In this document: positions 28,696 to 37,381 of the stretch, in pieces | Numbering within the stretch: the first letter of the stretch is position 1 | Layout: every line of letters begins with the position of its first letter | From: an uncultured SAR86 cluster bacterium | Lineage (GTDB): Bacteria; Pseudomonadota; Gammaproteobacteria; Magnimaribacterales; D2472 | Length of the DNA: 64,000 nucleotides | Reading direction: 5' to 3' | NCBI GenBank assembly: GCA_902593675.1 | Contig: CACJJI010000001.1 | Location: 1-64,000 of the forward strand | Made by a program: the position numbers and the translations under genes | Notes under the pieces: model-generated | Databases searched by the model: none | Seen by the model: the letters and a program-made list of their open reading frames with translations, nothing else | What the model was told of the DNA's origin: nothing

Positions 28696-29423
28696 AGGTT
28701 AAATATTTAGGGCGGCAATCCAATCCAAAGCTTGATTCTTATTCTGCAGATTTTTTGGATGCAATTCCTCGAAATAATCAGCACTTAGATTGTTTTTTTG
28801 GATTGGATTATTGGAATGCTTATGAATTTTCTTATTTAAATTCTAAGAATCATCCAGTGATTGAGGCTATAGAAATTAAAATCTCAATGCATTCAATTTT
28901 AACGGTTGAATCTAAGTCTTTGAAGCTCTATTTAGGCTCTTTTTATAATAAAAAATTTAAAGATCCTTCAAGGGCATATAAACTGGTTGAAAATGATTTA
29001 AGCAAACTGTTAAATTCAAATGTATCTGTTAAAAAATTAAACAGATTTAATAATGCTCCTAGCTCAAGTCTTATTTCAAGATTTAAAAAAAAGATTCCCA
29101 GAAATAAGATTGTTTGCTTTGAGGGCTTTAGATCAATCTGTCCTGTGACCTCTCAACCTGATTGGGGTAATATTTATATTCATTCAACATCACATCTCTT
29201 GGATTCAAAAAAATTAATTAAATTTTTGAAATCATACAGAAATAAAGGTGATTTCCATGAAGCTTGTATTGAGTCCATTTTTATAACTTTGGTGAAAGAT
29301 TTTGCGGTTGATAATTTGACTGTTTATGGAAAATTTTTAAGACGAGGAGGCATCGATATCAATCCTATACGATCAACCTCAAAAAAATTAATATTTAAAA
29401 ATTTCAGAGATTTTAGTCAATAA
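28692..29423 (+). CDS. queF: NADPH-dependent preQ0 reductase QueF (long type II form)
   Basis: 243 residues from a GTG start that overlaps the permease stop (GTGA). QueF reduces 7-cyano-7-deazaguanine to preQ1 in queuosine tRNA modification. The catalytic cysteine is Cys150 in RSICPVTSQPDWG with Asp157 as general acid; the substrate and NADPH motif ESKSLKLYLGSF is at 73-84, and RRGGIDINP is near the C-terminus. Two T-fold halves mark the type II enzyme of proteobacteria. It is shorter at the N-terminus than the E. coli protein (282). It overlaps the tesA end by 11 bases. Confidence 0.93.
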   Translation: MKVKYLGRQSNPKLDSYSADFLDAIPRNNQHLDCFFGLDYWNAYEFSYLNSKNHPVIEAIEIKISMHSILTVESKSLKLYLGSFYNKKFKDPSRAYKLVENDLSKLLNSNVSVKKLNRFNNAPSSSLISRFKKKIPRNKIVCFEGFRSICPVTSQPDWGNIYIHSTSHLLDSKKLIKFLKSYRNKGDFHEACIESIFITLVKDFAVDNLTVYGKFLRRGGIDINPIRSTSKKLIFKNFRDFSQ

Positions 29424-30087
29424 TGCTCTCATCTAATAGACTCAATATCTTGCTCCTTACTTCTTCTTCTATTCTTAAATGTCCACTGGCATTTGGATGA
29501 ATCCCATCTGCTTGCATTAAATTTAATGCGACCATTTCTTTTATTGAGCCTTCTATAAGGGTTAAATCATATGCATCTGCTAATTCAATGTACATGTTCT
29601 TAAACATGCTGGTATATTGTTCACCATAATTAGGGGGAAGCTCAACTCCAACAAGAGCAACATTAGCCCCATTTTGCAAAGACATTCTAATCATTTCATC
29701 TAGATTTTTTTGAATTATTTTTTTAATAGACATACCTCTTAAACCATCATTCCCGCCTAGTTCTAAAATTACTAAATTTGGCTTATGTTCTCTTAATAAT
29801 TTTGGAAGTCTGAATAGTCCACCAGAGGTTGTATCGCCACTAATACCCGCATTAATAATTTTGATGTTAATATTCACCGCGTTTAAATTTTTCTCAAGAA
29901 CAGAGGGCCAAGATTCCTCTATTTTAACTCCATATCCAGCGCTCAAACTGTCACCCAAAACAACAGCTATATGTTCTTTATCTTTGAATTGATTTGATGA
30001 ATTTACTGGTAAAGTAAGTGACAGTAGAATACCTGAAAACAATGCTAAGGAAATTTTGAAAAATTTAATTTTAGAAGTTAAGAACAT
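29413..30087 (-). CDS. tesA: Periplasmic GDSL esterase / thioesterase I / lysophospholipase
   Basis: 224 residues from the ATG at 30087, which gives a clean signal peptide (KFFKISLALFSGILLSLTLP). The frame stays open up to 30240, but that extension runs antisense inside the ABC ATPase gene. SGNH blocks: GDSLSAGYG (nucleophile Ser), GISGDTTSGG, LELGGNDGLRG, and the Asp/His pair in DGIHPNASGH. E. coli TesA is the close model and is likewise divergent from ybbA-ybbP. The 5' end overlaps that of the divergent ABC gene by about 32 bases. Confidence 0.91.
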   Translation of the reverse strand: MFLTSKIKFFKISLALFSGILLSLTLPVNSSNQFKDKEHIAVVLGDSLSAGYGVKIEESWPSVLEKNLNAVNINIKIINAGISGDTTSGGLFRLPKLLREHKPNLVILELGGNDGLRGMSIKKIIQKNLDEMIRMSLQNGANVALVGVELPPNYGEQYTSMFKNMYIELADAYDLTLIEGSIKEMVALNLMQADGIHPNASGHLRIEEEVRSKILSLLDESIID

Positions 30088-30724
30088 CACAAAAGAAGTT
30101 AACAGCCCTGAGGGCCCTTTGACAATAGTAAAAGATATAAATTTAACTGTTGAACGTGGTAAGCCTATATCATTGGTTGGACCATCTGGATCTGGAAAAA
30201 CCACACTTTTAGCTATTATGGCAGGGCTTGATTTACCCACTTTTGGAACTGTAAATTTGCTGGGGTCAGAAATTACATCTCTTGACGAAGATAAGAGGGC
30301 GCAAATCAGAGGTCAGGATGTTGGTTTTGTTTTTCAATCATTTCATTTGATGCCAAGATTAACCGCTCTTGATAATGTGATGTTACCGCTTGAAATTTCA
30401 GGAGATCCCTATTCAATGGATAAAGCTCAAGAGGCACTTAAGAAAGTTGGATTATCTAAAAGAGCAAAGCATTTTGCTACTCAACTTAGTGGTGGTGAAA
30501 AGCAACGCGTTGCTATTGCAAGATCTATTGTGAATAAGCCAAAAATTTTATTTGCTGATGAGCCAACCGGAAACTTAGATAAAAAGAGTTCAGACTCAAT
30601 TAGCGACCTTTTATTTTCACTAAATGAAATAATTCAAACAACTTTAGTTTTAGTAACTCATGATTTATTTTTAGCAGAAAAATGCAAGGAAGTTTATGAG
30701 CTCTCTGAAGGGCAGATATTATGA
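30056..30724 (+). CDS. ybbA: ABC transporter ATP-binding protein (YbbA/LolD-like)
   Basis: 222 residues from TTG at 30056; AAGGA lies 5 bases upstream and no ATG exists before the conserved N-terminus, which supports this start. Walker A GPSGSGKT (42-49), signature LSGGEKQRVAIARS, Walker B LFADEPTGNLD, and the MacB/LolD-subfamily end LVLVTHDLFLAEKC. It pairs with the FtsX-like permease downstream (ATGA overlap). The tesA-ybbA-ybbP order is conserved in Gammaproteobacteria; the transported substrate is not established. Confidence 0.92.
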   Translation: MKNLILEVKNITKEVNSPEGPLTIVKDINLTVERGKPISLVGPSGSGKTTLLAIMAGLDLPTFGTVNLLGSEITSLDEDKRAQIRGQDVGFVFQSFHLMPRLTALDNVMLPLEISGDPYSMDKAQEALKKVGLSKRAKHFATQLSGGEKQRVAIARSIVNKPKILFADEPTGNLDKKSSDSISDLLFSLNEIIQTTLVLVTHDLFLAEKCKEVYELSEGQIL

Positions 30725-33186
30725 GAAGAGGTCTGATATATGGCTTAAAGAAATTTTGGTCAGAGGTTTTTAGTGGCGATTTACTTATACTATTTTGTTC
30801 CATTGTCTTAGCCGTTACTTCCATATCAAGTGTTGGATTTTTAGGCGACAGACTTAAATCTTCTATGCTAATGCAAGCCTCGAGCATGTTAGGTGCAGAT
30901 CTAGTATTGCGATCAACCTCTGAAATAGATTCAGAATTTTTAAGCAAAGCTGAAACGAATAATCTCAATTGGGCTGAAACAACTACTTTTTTGAGCATGG
31001 TAATAACCGCAGATGACAATCTTCTAACGTCCGTTAAGGCAGTCACAGATTCATATCCATTAAGGGGGGAATTAAAGATTGTTAATTTTAACGGGATTCA
31101 AATTGAGCACTCAGGCTCTCCGCCATCGGGCAAGATCTGGATAGAGAAAAAAATTTCAGAATCTTTAGGATTAAATCGATCAGACACACTTTCTATTGGT
31201 AATAAAAATTTTATTGTTGACGGCATCATTGAAGATTATCCGGATAGAAACTCTAGCTTTGTTGGTTTTTATCCAATTGCAATTGCAAACATTGTTGATG
31301 TCGAGGAGATGGGCGTCATTCAAACTGGTAGCAGGGTTGTATACAGGAAACTTTTTTCAGGTACCCAGGATAACTTAAATCGTTTTGAAGATTCCCTTGA
31401 AGCAATACCAGCTAACATTAGACTGCAAAAAGCAATTGAAGCGGGTGACAATCTTGGAGAAGATATCGCTAATTCAACAACTTTCTTCAATTTAGCTAGT
31501 TTGTTCACCATAATTATTTCTGTAATTGCGGCCATGATGGCAGTTAGAAGGTACGCAAACAGAAATCTTCTTCATACATCTTTGATGAAAGTTTTTGGTG
31601 CCTCTAAATCATTTATTTTAGGGCATCAAATAATGCAGCTTACATTAATGATAGTTAGCGCCTCAATATTTGGATTGATTTTGGGCTATGCATTACAGCA
31701 TCTTTTGCTATCTACGTTACAGGGAATAATTAATGTTAATTTGCCGCCTCCCACATTTAGACCAGTCATTATTGGTTTTATTACAGCTGTTTTTGTAGTA
31801 TTTGCAACAGCTGCGCCCTATATCAAAATTCTTAGTGAAACTGAGCCAATCAGGATTCTAAGAAATGATTTCGTTATCAAGCTATCAAGCAATTTTATAA
31901 TTTATTTAGTTGCTTTTTTTACAATGTTCGGATTTCTAGGAGTCTTGTTTCAAGACATTAAATTAATTTTATACATAGTCATGACATTAATCTGCGTAAC
32001 TTCTGCCTTGTATCTGATTGGAAAATTATTGATTTATGTTCTTTCCTTAATAAAATTTTCTAATGGCACAGGTTGGAAGCTCGGTCTCAAGAATATAGTT
32101 CAGCGAGGCAATGATAGTATTTTGCAGGTTATTATTTTTGGTCTTTCATTATTGTTTCTTGTTGTCCTCGCAGAAACTAGAACTGATTTGGTAGATTCCT
32201 GGACTGATACATTAGATGAAGAAACACCTAATTATTTTTTATTTAACATTCAGGAATATAACTTAAAGGCTATTTCAGATTATTTAGAAGATGAAGCAAA
32301 TATTAGTCCAGACTTTACGCCCTTAATTCGAGGAAGGCTTTTATCTGCAAGACGGCCTGGATCTGAAGGTGTAAATTTTGACAATCTAATGGAAAGAGAG
32401 GCCAATTTAACTTGGCAGTATGATATACCGCAAAGTAATACCTTAGCAGATGGTCAATGGTGGGCTAATGCTGATGAAGTTGCAGAAGTTTCAGTAGATA
32501 GAGAAATTGCAGTGTCAATGAATCTTGAAATTGGTGATGAGCTTAATTTTTCAGCTGGCGGCAAAACATTTAGCGCATCTGTATCAAGTTTCCGGGAGAT
32601 TGAATGGCAAAGTTTTTCACCAAATTTCTTTTTTATCCTTTCTCCAGCTGCAGGCAGAGATCTACCAAATTCATACATTACAAGCATTAAGGTAGAAGAT
32701 TCTGAGAAGCTAATGAATAAATTTATAACCCGTTTTCCCACTATTAGCGCAGTTAACTTAGAAGCAATTATAGATCAAGCAAAAAGCTCAATCTCAAGCG
32801 CTTCTTTAGCGGTGCAATATATTTTTTTATTAACATTAATTGCAGGAATTTTAGCTTTGATTGCTTCTATTTATTCAAACAGAGATCAGCGAACCAAAGA
32901 GACCGCGATTATGCATGCAATTGGCGCCAGTAGGGCGATGATTTTTAAATCCGCTTCATCAGAGTTCTTTATTTTGGGTATGTTATCTGCAATCACTGCA
33001 ATTATCTTTTCTACAGTGTTGTCATCTGTAATTTTCTATCAATTTTTTGATCTTATTTATTCACCAAATTTGATAATTCTTGGATTAAGTTTTTTACTTG
33101 CTATTGGTTTTATATTTATTGCAGGTGTTATTTCTATAAGAAAAAGTATTTATGCTTCACCTATGATCACCTTGAGAGATTCTTAG
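30721..33186 (+). CDS. ybbP: FtsX-like ABC permease (YbbP-like)
   Basis: 821 residues. An N-terminal transmembrane helix (about 22-40) is followed by a periplasmic MacB-like domain, a block of FtsX-type helices (about 250-370), a middle membrane pair (about 385-445), a second periplasmic domain, and a C-terminal FtsX block (about 690-815). E. coli YbbP (about 800 residues) has the same plan. It is the membrane partner of the ATPase encoded immediately upstream. Start chosen from the 4-base overlap. Confidence 0.9.
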   Translation: MRRGLIYGLKKFWSEVFSGDLLILFCSIVLAVTSISSVGFLGDRLKSSMLMQASSMLGADLVLRSTSEIDSEFLSKAETNNLNWAETTTFLSMVITADDNLLTSVKAVTDSYPLRGELKIVNFNGIQIEHSGSPPSGKIWIEKKISESLGLNRSDTLSIGNKNFIVDGIIEDYPDRNSSFVGFYPIAIANIVDVEEMGVIQTGSRVVYRKLFSGTQDNLNRFEDSLEAIPANIRLQKAIEAGDNLGEDIANSTTFFNLASLFTIIISVIAAMMAVRRYANRNLLHTSLMKVFGASKSFILGHQIMQLTLMIVSASIFGLILGYALQHLLLSTLQGIINVNLPPPTFRPVIIGFITAVFVVFATAAPYIKILSETEPIRILRNDFVIKLSSNFIIYLVAFFTMFGFLGVLFQDIKLILYIVMTLICVTSALYLIGKLLIYVLSLIKFSNGTGWKLGLKNIVQRGNDSILQVIIFGLSLLFLVVLAETRTDLVDSWTDTLDEETPNYFLFNIQEYNLKAISDYLEDEANISPDFTPLIRGRLLSARRPGSEGVNFDNLMEREANLTWQYDIPQSNTLADGQWWANADEVAEVSVDREIAVSMNLEIGDELNFSAGGKTFSASVSSFREIEWQSFSPNFFFILSPAAGRDLPNSYITSIKVEDSEKLMNKFITRFPTISAVNLEAIIDQAKSSISSASLAVQYIFLLTLIAGILALIASIYSNRDQRTKETAIMHAIGASRAMIFKSASSEFFILGMLSAITAIIFSTVLSSVIFYQFFDLIYSPNLIILGLSFLLAIGFIFIAGVISIRKSIYASPMITLRDS

Positions 33187-33220
33187 GATTAGTTCATGTA
33201 AAATTGCTTTAGCATAATTC

Positions 33221-33310
33221 GGAGAGATGGCAGAGTGGTCGATTGCGCTACCTTGGAAAGGTAGTAACTGGGCAACTGGTTCCGGGGTTCGAATCCCCGT
33301 CTCTCCGCCA
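33221..33310 (+). tRNA. tRNA-Ser(GGA), CCA encoded
   Basis: 90 nt class II tRNA. The acceptor stem GGAGAGA pairs with TCTCTCC, with discriminator G and encoded CCA. The anticodon arm is CTACC-TTGGAAA-GGTAG with anticodon GGA; a long variable arm follows, and the T arm is CGGGG-TTCGAAT-CCCCG. It decodes UCC/UCU. Confidence 0.97.
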
Positions 33311-33399
33311 ACCTCAAAACCCATCATCTGCAATAAACTTATTCCCATTTATTAATTTTTGTAATGTACAATTTTATTTAGCAAAGCTACCATATAGAT

Positions 33400-33696
33400 A
33401 TGAATGAATTTTACAGAAATATTTCCGATGCCCTAATCATGCTTGATGGGCTTGAGAAGGATTTAAATATTAGACACTTTACACCCAACGAATTAAAGGT
33501 TTTCTATACCATTGTTACTCAAAGTGCTTTTAATCAAGCGGGATCTAATATTTCAGAAATTGTTGATCACTCAGGAATGTCGCGATCTACTGTGTATAAA
33601 ACCCTAAAAAAATTATCTAATGAGGGAATTATCAATTTAAATCAGTCCGAAGAAGATGGCAGAGAATCTCTAGTCACTCTGGTTGACAATAGCTAA
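33400..33696 (+). CDS. MarR-like winged-helix regulator
   Basis: 98 residues. The segment from about 25 to 85 is a MarR/TrmB-type winged helix, with a recognition helix in SEIVDHSGMSRSTVYKTLKKLSNEGI and a short wing with EEDGRES. The protein is small, so it probably dimerises through the N-terminal helix. Ligand and targets are unknown. The membrane protein gene begins 8 bases after its stop, so they may be co-transcribed. Confidence 0.75.
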   Translation: MNEFYRNISDALIMLDGLEKDLNIRHFTPNELKVFYTIVTQSAFNQAGSNISEIVDHSGMSRSTVYKTLKKLSNEGIINLNQSEEDGRESLVTLVDNS

Positions 33697-33704
33697 AAAC
33701 TCTA

Positions 33705-34274
33705 TTGAAAAACTTTATTGTAGTTTCGATTACCAGCTTTGTGTTTTCTTCAGTTTTGTGGATCATATGGCATTTTTTAGATACCCATGTTTTATTTATT
33801 GCTGGTGATGGGGGATTTTTTTACTTGCCACATGCTGCAAGAGTTTTGTGCGTAGTATATTTTGGTTATAAAGCTATACCAGGGTTATATTTTGCTGAGC
33901 TTTTTGGCCCATATATTATCGATCCCGGTTTTTATAGTTTTCCTATATATATGACTAGTCTTATTAGTGTTTTGGCGGTACCTTTAACTTTGTCGATGTT
34001 GAACTCACTTGGTCTGACTTTAGGCCATACTATTTCTAGCCCACTAAATAGAAGAAACTACAAACATATTTTTTTAATTACTTTTATATCTGCCGGTTTT
34101 AACTCATTGCTAGTTAATTTATATCTTAGTAGGAATAATTTAAGTTTTTCAAATGCCATTACAGATATAGAGCAAGTATTTAGATTTTTTATTGGTGATA
34201 TTGTTGGAACAGTTTCAGTCTTTTTATTTTTGACCCTATTATTGAAACCAATTTTAAGACAAGCAAAAAATTAA
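33705..34274 (+). CDS. MASE1-like integral membrane protein
   Basis: 189 residues from TTG (33705), with about five to six transmembrane helices. LPHAARVLCVVYFGYKAIPGLYFAELFG and FFIGDIVGTVSVFLFLTLLL resemble the two signature regions of MASE1 sensor domains (WPPAG...G and GD-x-x-G). No output domain follows, so it would be a stand-alone MASE1-like module. It may be regulated by or linked to the MarR-like gene just upstream. It converges on the DUF885 gene with a shared TTAA stop. Confidence 0.55.
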   Translation: MKNFIVVSITSFVFSSVLWIIWHFLDTHVLFIAGDGGFFYLPHAARVLCVVYFGYKAIPGLYFAELFGPYIIDPGFYSFPIYMTSLISVLAVPLTLSMLNSLGLTLGHTISSPLNRRNYKHIFLITFISAGFNSLLVNLYLSRNNLSFSNAITDIEQVFRFFIGDIVGTVSVFLFLTLLLKPILRQAKN

Positions 34275-36088
34275 TAACTCATAATCCACTCATCAATAAT
34301 ATCTTCAAGAATAAACAAAGGAACTATTCCTTGATCTAGGACAATAGTGTGGAATTTTCTAATATCAAATTTCTCTCCAAGAGCTTCTTTTGCTTTTTCT
34401 CTTAACTCTAGAATCTTAAGCATACCCATTTTGTAGCTAGTTGCTTGACCAGGCCAAACAATATATCTCTCAATTTCAACCCTAACTTCTGTATCTGACA
34501 TGCCAGTAGTTCTTTTCATATAATCCATGGCTTCTTCTCTAGTCCATTTTTTATAATGCAGACCTGTATCTACAACCAATCGATTGGCTCTAAACATTTC
34601 ACTTTGCAACACTCCTAATTCATCATATAGATTTTTGGTCATCCCAACTTCTACAGCTAATTGCTCAGAGTACAAAGCCCAACCCTCTGTAAATGCAGAG
34701 GTTCTATATCCCATCTTTCTATAGAGTGTTAAATCTTCATTTTCTTGATTTAAAGCAATTTGAAAATGATGACCTGGAACGGCTTCATGAAATGTGAGAG
34801 TTCTCATGCCAAAAGTTGGCGTCTGTTTAATGTCATATAAATTTGCATAAAAAACGCCTGGGCGTGAACCGTCTAAGCTTGGAGCTTGATAATAGCCCCC
34901 AGCAGCAGTTTTTTCTGAATATTCTGGAACAGCTCTCACCTCTACAGGACTTACTGGAAATCTTTCAAAATAGGGTCTAACATCTTCTTCTGCTTCTTTT
35001 ACCATTTGATTGTAATCAGCAATAACAATCTGTTTTCGATCCGGGGTATCGGCATAAAGAAAATCTGGGTTCTCGTTTAACTCATTCATCATCTCGCCCA
35101 CTGGCTTGTTGACTTCATATCCTAATAAAATAAAGATTTCTTTCATACGGTCTCCAATCCTTGCAACCTCTGAAAGGCCAATTTGATGAATTTCTTCAGC
35201 CGTATAGTCCGTCGTAGTATAAGATCTTAGACGAGATGCATAAAAAGCATCGCCGTTTGGTAAAGACCAAACGCCATGATGCTTGTTTGCTTGATCGTAG
35301 TTGTTCTCCATGTATTGGAGGATTGATTGATAGCCTGGTTTTACATCGGATTGAATAACAAGGCTCAACTCGCTAAATAAAGCTTCTTTTTTCTCAGTTG
35401 ATATATCTAACTTATTAACTTTTCTTATAAATACCTGCATCAATGGATTGTTATCATCTGTGTATGCAATTAATTCTTTTAACTGTCTTATTACATGATC
35501 AAAAACAAATTTAGGCGCATAAATTCCTAATTTTTTCTGTTCTTCTAACCAAACCAAATCTGAGTTCATTGAGTCATCAAACAATCTAACTCTTTTAATG
35601 TAATCTGTAGCTTCTCTATAATTTCGGATAGGATGAGTATCTGTCATAAATTCAACAATATTTAGGTGATTACCGCTAATTTGATTGAATGGATAAGAAT
35701 GGAATCTAAAGTTTTCAAATCTATTAATGCTATTTTCAGTATCAAAAATAGCTATTTTTTGTGTAACTTTTTGTACATCCGTTAAGCCATCTGTGTTGTA
35801 TTTTTTCAAGACCTTAAGGTGCTCTAGAGTGTCCTGATAATCCTGTTCACCATCCTCCAAGTTGTCAATGGTCAACTGCTGATTGTGTTTAAGAATTGCA
35901 TTAAATGGATCAAAAATACCTATGTATGTCATAAATTCAGGTGAGTCCAAAAGGCTTAAAGTTAGCTCTTTAGCAAGATAATGATCAATCGAATAGGGCT
36001 TCATTAAAAATAAATTTGCTAAATATAGAGATGCAACAGCTAAGCCACTGAGAGCAAAATAGCCAACATACTTAAATAATTTTTTCAT
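34271..36088 (-). CDS. DUF885 family protein, predicted zinc metallopeptidase
   Basis: 605 residues from ATG 36088, which has AAGGAA upstream and starts a membrane/signal segment (KYVGYFALSGLAVASL); the frame extends to 36139 but without a better start. The HExxxGHH-like metal motif is FHEAVPGHHFQ with a downstream Glu in FTEGWALYSEQLA, the pattern of DUF885 proteins, which are related to gluzincin peptidases. YANLYDIKQTPTFGMRTL precedes the motif as usual. Probably a periplasmic or membrane-anchored peptidase. Substrate unknown. Confidence 0.87.
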   Translation of the reverse strand: MKKLFKYVGYFALSGLAVASLYLANLFLMKPYSIDHYLAKELTLSLLDSPEFMTYIGIFDPFNAILKHNQQLTIDNLEDGEQDYQDTLEHLKVLKKYNTDGLTDVQKVTQKIAIFDTENSINRFENFRFHSYPFNQISGNHLNIVEFMTDTHPIRNYREATDYIKRVRLFDDSMNSDLVWLEEQKKLGIYAPKFVFDHVIRQLKELIAYTDDNNPLMQVFIRKVNKLDISTEKKEALFSELSLVIQSDVKPGYQSILQYMENNYDQANKHHGVWSLPNGDAFYASRLRSYTTTDYTAEEIHQIGLSEVARIGDRMKEIFILLGYEVNKPVGEMMNELNENPDFLYADTPDRKQIVIADYNQMVKEAEEDVRPYFERFPVSPVEVRAVPEYSEKTAAGGYYQAPSLDGSRPGVFYANLYDIKQTPTFGMRTLTFHEAVPGHHFQIALNQENEDLTLYRKMGYRTSAFTEGWALYSEQLAVEVGMTKNLYDELGVLQSEMFRANRLVVDTGLHYKKWTREEAMDYMKRTTGMSDTEVRVEIERYIVWPGQATSYKMGMLKILELREKAKEALGEKFDIRKFHTIVLDQGIVPLFILEDIIDEWIMSY

Positions 36089-36145
36089 AATATTCCTTTG
36101 CCTGATGTAATATATTGATTTTAACATTCTACTCACCATTTAGTC

Positions 36146-36559
36146 ATGAAGAATCCATTTCACTTAGCTATACCTATCAATGATTTAGCTAAAGCAGCTG
36201 ATTTTTATGAAAACACCCTTGGGTGTCAGAGAGGCAGAGCAGGTGATTCTTGGATTGATTTTAACTTATTCGGCCATCAATTAGTTTGTCACTTTGTTAA
36301 AAAAGCTCATGCAGAAAACACTAATCCTGTTGATGGGGATGATGTTCCAATACCACATTTTGGAGTTATTTTAAGTTTCGATCAATTTGATATTCTTACC
36401 GAGCAATTAAAAAATAAAAAACAATCTTTTATTATTGAACCTAAAGTTCGTTTCTCAGGTCAACCAGGAGAACAGCGCACAATGTTTCTCAAAGATCCCA
36501 GTGGGAACGCGCTTGAATTTAAAGCCTTTAAAAACTTAGATAATCTTTTTGCCACCTAA
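36146..36559 (+). CDS. VOC superfamily (glyoxalase-like) protein
   Basis: 137 residues. Two beta-alpha-beta-beta-beta modules: FHLAIPINDLAKAADFYENTLGC at the start and FLKDPSGNALEFKAF at the end, where His and Glu metal ligands normally lie. The family covers dioxygenases, glyoxalases and resistance proteins; the reaction cannot be assigned. The 3' end overlaps the convergent SnoaL-like gene by 24 bases. Confidence 0.85.
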   Translation: MKNPFHLAIPINDLAKAADFYENTLGCQRGRAGDSWIDFNLFGHQLVCHFVKKAHAENTNPVDGDDVPIPHFGVILSFDQFDILTEQLKNKKQSFIIEPKVRFSGQPGEQRTMFLKDPSGNALEFKAFKNLDNLFAT

Positions 36560-37048
36560 GCTTCTAGAAATTCTTGGGTTGGAGCATTGGCCTGAAGATA
36601 ATGATCTATACATACTGCTTATTTTTTTAAAGACTGTTTCTTTAATAAGCCAATTATTATTCTCATCACGAACATATAAGTCTTCGTAGGTGCCAGTAAT
36701 ATAAAGATTAATATTTTTTAGAGTATCAATTAAATTATAGGATAATGACCAAAATCCCGATGCCTCGTTACTTGATAATAATTTAATAATTTCATTTTTA
36801 CCTGCATGCTGTTCAAGCAAATGATCATGACATGAATTAAGTTCATATTTTTTTACCATGGCTTTAGCTGAATAGAAGATACCAAAATCTTCAAAATTAA
36901 TGTATACATCATCCATACAAAAACAACTCAGAATATCAGCGGGTTTCTTTAAATCGCAAGCATTCCAATATTTAAATTTTAAATTTTTAATATTGCTAAC
37001 TGCATGAATTGATTCAACTCTTTCGTTGATATCCTGATTATTTCTCAT
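36536..37048 (-). CDS. SnoaL/NTF2-like fold protein
   Basis: 170 residues. IKNLKFKYWNACDLKKPADILSCF is the typical start of a SnoaL_4-type fold, and YEDLYVRDENNNWLIKETVF is its typical last strands. Such proteins are ring hydroxylases, isomerases or binding proteins; no catalytic residue can be assigned. It is divergent from the LexA-box gene with the operator 69-88 bases upstream of its start, so SOS control of both is possible. Confidence 0.75.
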   Translation of the reverse strand: MRNNQDINERVESIHAVSNIKNLKFKYWNACDLKKPADILSCFCMDDVYINFEDFGIFYSAKAMVKKYELNSCHDHLLEQHAGKNEIIKLLSSNEASGFWSLSYNLIDTLKNINLYITGTYEDLYVRDENNNWLIKETVFKKISSMYRSLSSGQCSNPRISRSLGGKKII

Positions 37049-37088
37049 AAGTAACTATTTTGGTTGATAAATCGTTTGCAGCCAATAG

Positions 37089-37117
37089 TTGACTTAGTTT
37101 TAATAATGTTATTAAAT
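37089..37117 (+). promoter_or_regulatory. Sigma-70 promoter of the LexA-box gene
   Basis: TTGACT at 37089-37094 and TTAAAT at 37112-37117 are separated by exactly 17 bases. The predicted transcription start (about 37124) falls within the LexA box, so bound repressor would block it. Confidence 0.7.
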
Positions 37118-37136
37118 ACTGTATATATATACAGTA
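37117..37136. promoter_or_regulatory. Perfect LexA (SOS) box
   Basis: A 20-bp perfect palindrome TACTGTATATATATACAGTA, identical to the E. coli LexA consensus (CTGT-N8-ACAG core at 37119-37134 with the AT-alternating centre). It lies just downstream of the -10 box of the promoter and 11 bases before the ATG at 37148. Confidence 0.88.
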
Positions 37137-37147
37137 AAAATAATATT

Positions 37148-37381
37148 ATGAATAATTTAATACATTTAAACCCTTTAGATCCGATCTTTAATGAGTATGA
37201 GGCTTTTGTAGATAAAAGTGCAGGCTTAAAGACTATTGCATTCAAATACTTCGGTGCAGATATACAAAAAGCCATTGAATATTTAGATATTAGTAGCATC
37301 CAAGAGCCAAAAGACAGTGAACCCATTGATCTTAGTTTGGTTAATAACAAAGAATATTATCAACCTGAATTATTGCATTAA
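37148..37381 (+). CDS. Orphan small protein under a LexA box
   Basis: 77 residues from ATG 37148. A longer frame opens at 37064, but that would start upstream of the promoter and run through the operator, so I prefer 37148. No strong Shine-Dalgarno is visible. The product is acidic with an aromatic-rich C-terminus (EYYQPELL), has no cysteine or transmembrane segment, and I recognise no family; it does not look like SulA, DinI or ImuA. Its position makes it a probable SOS-induced protein, for example a division inhibitor or modulator, which is inference. Confidence 0.6.
   Translation: MNNLIHLNPLDPIFNEYEAFVDKSAGLKTIAFKYFGADIQKAIEYLDISSIQEPKDSEPIDLSLVNNKEYYQPELLH

Noticed and set aside
30088-30240. 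N-terminal extension of the TesA-like frame.
   Set aside because: The extra 51 residues are antisense to the ABC ATPase Walker A region and would destroy the signal peptide.
37064-37147. Longer start for the SOS-box gene (ATG 37064).
   Set aside because: It would begin upstream of the promoter and translate through the LexA operator; the ATG at 37148 fits the predicted transcript.
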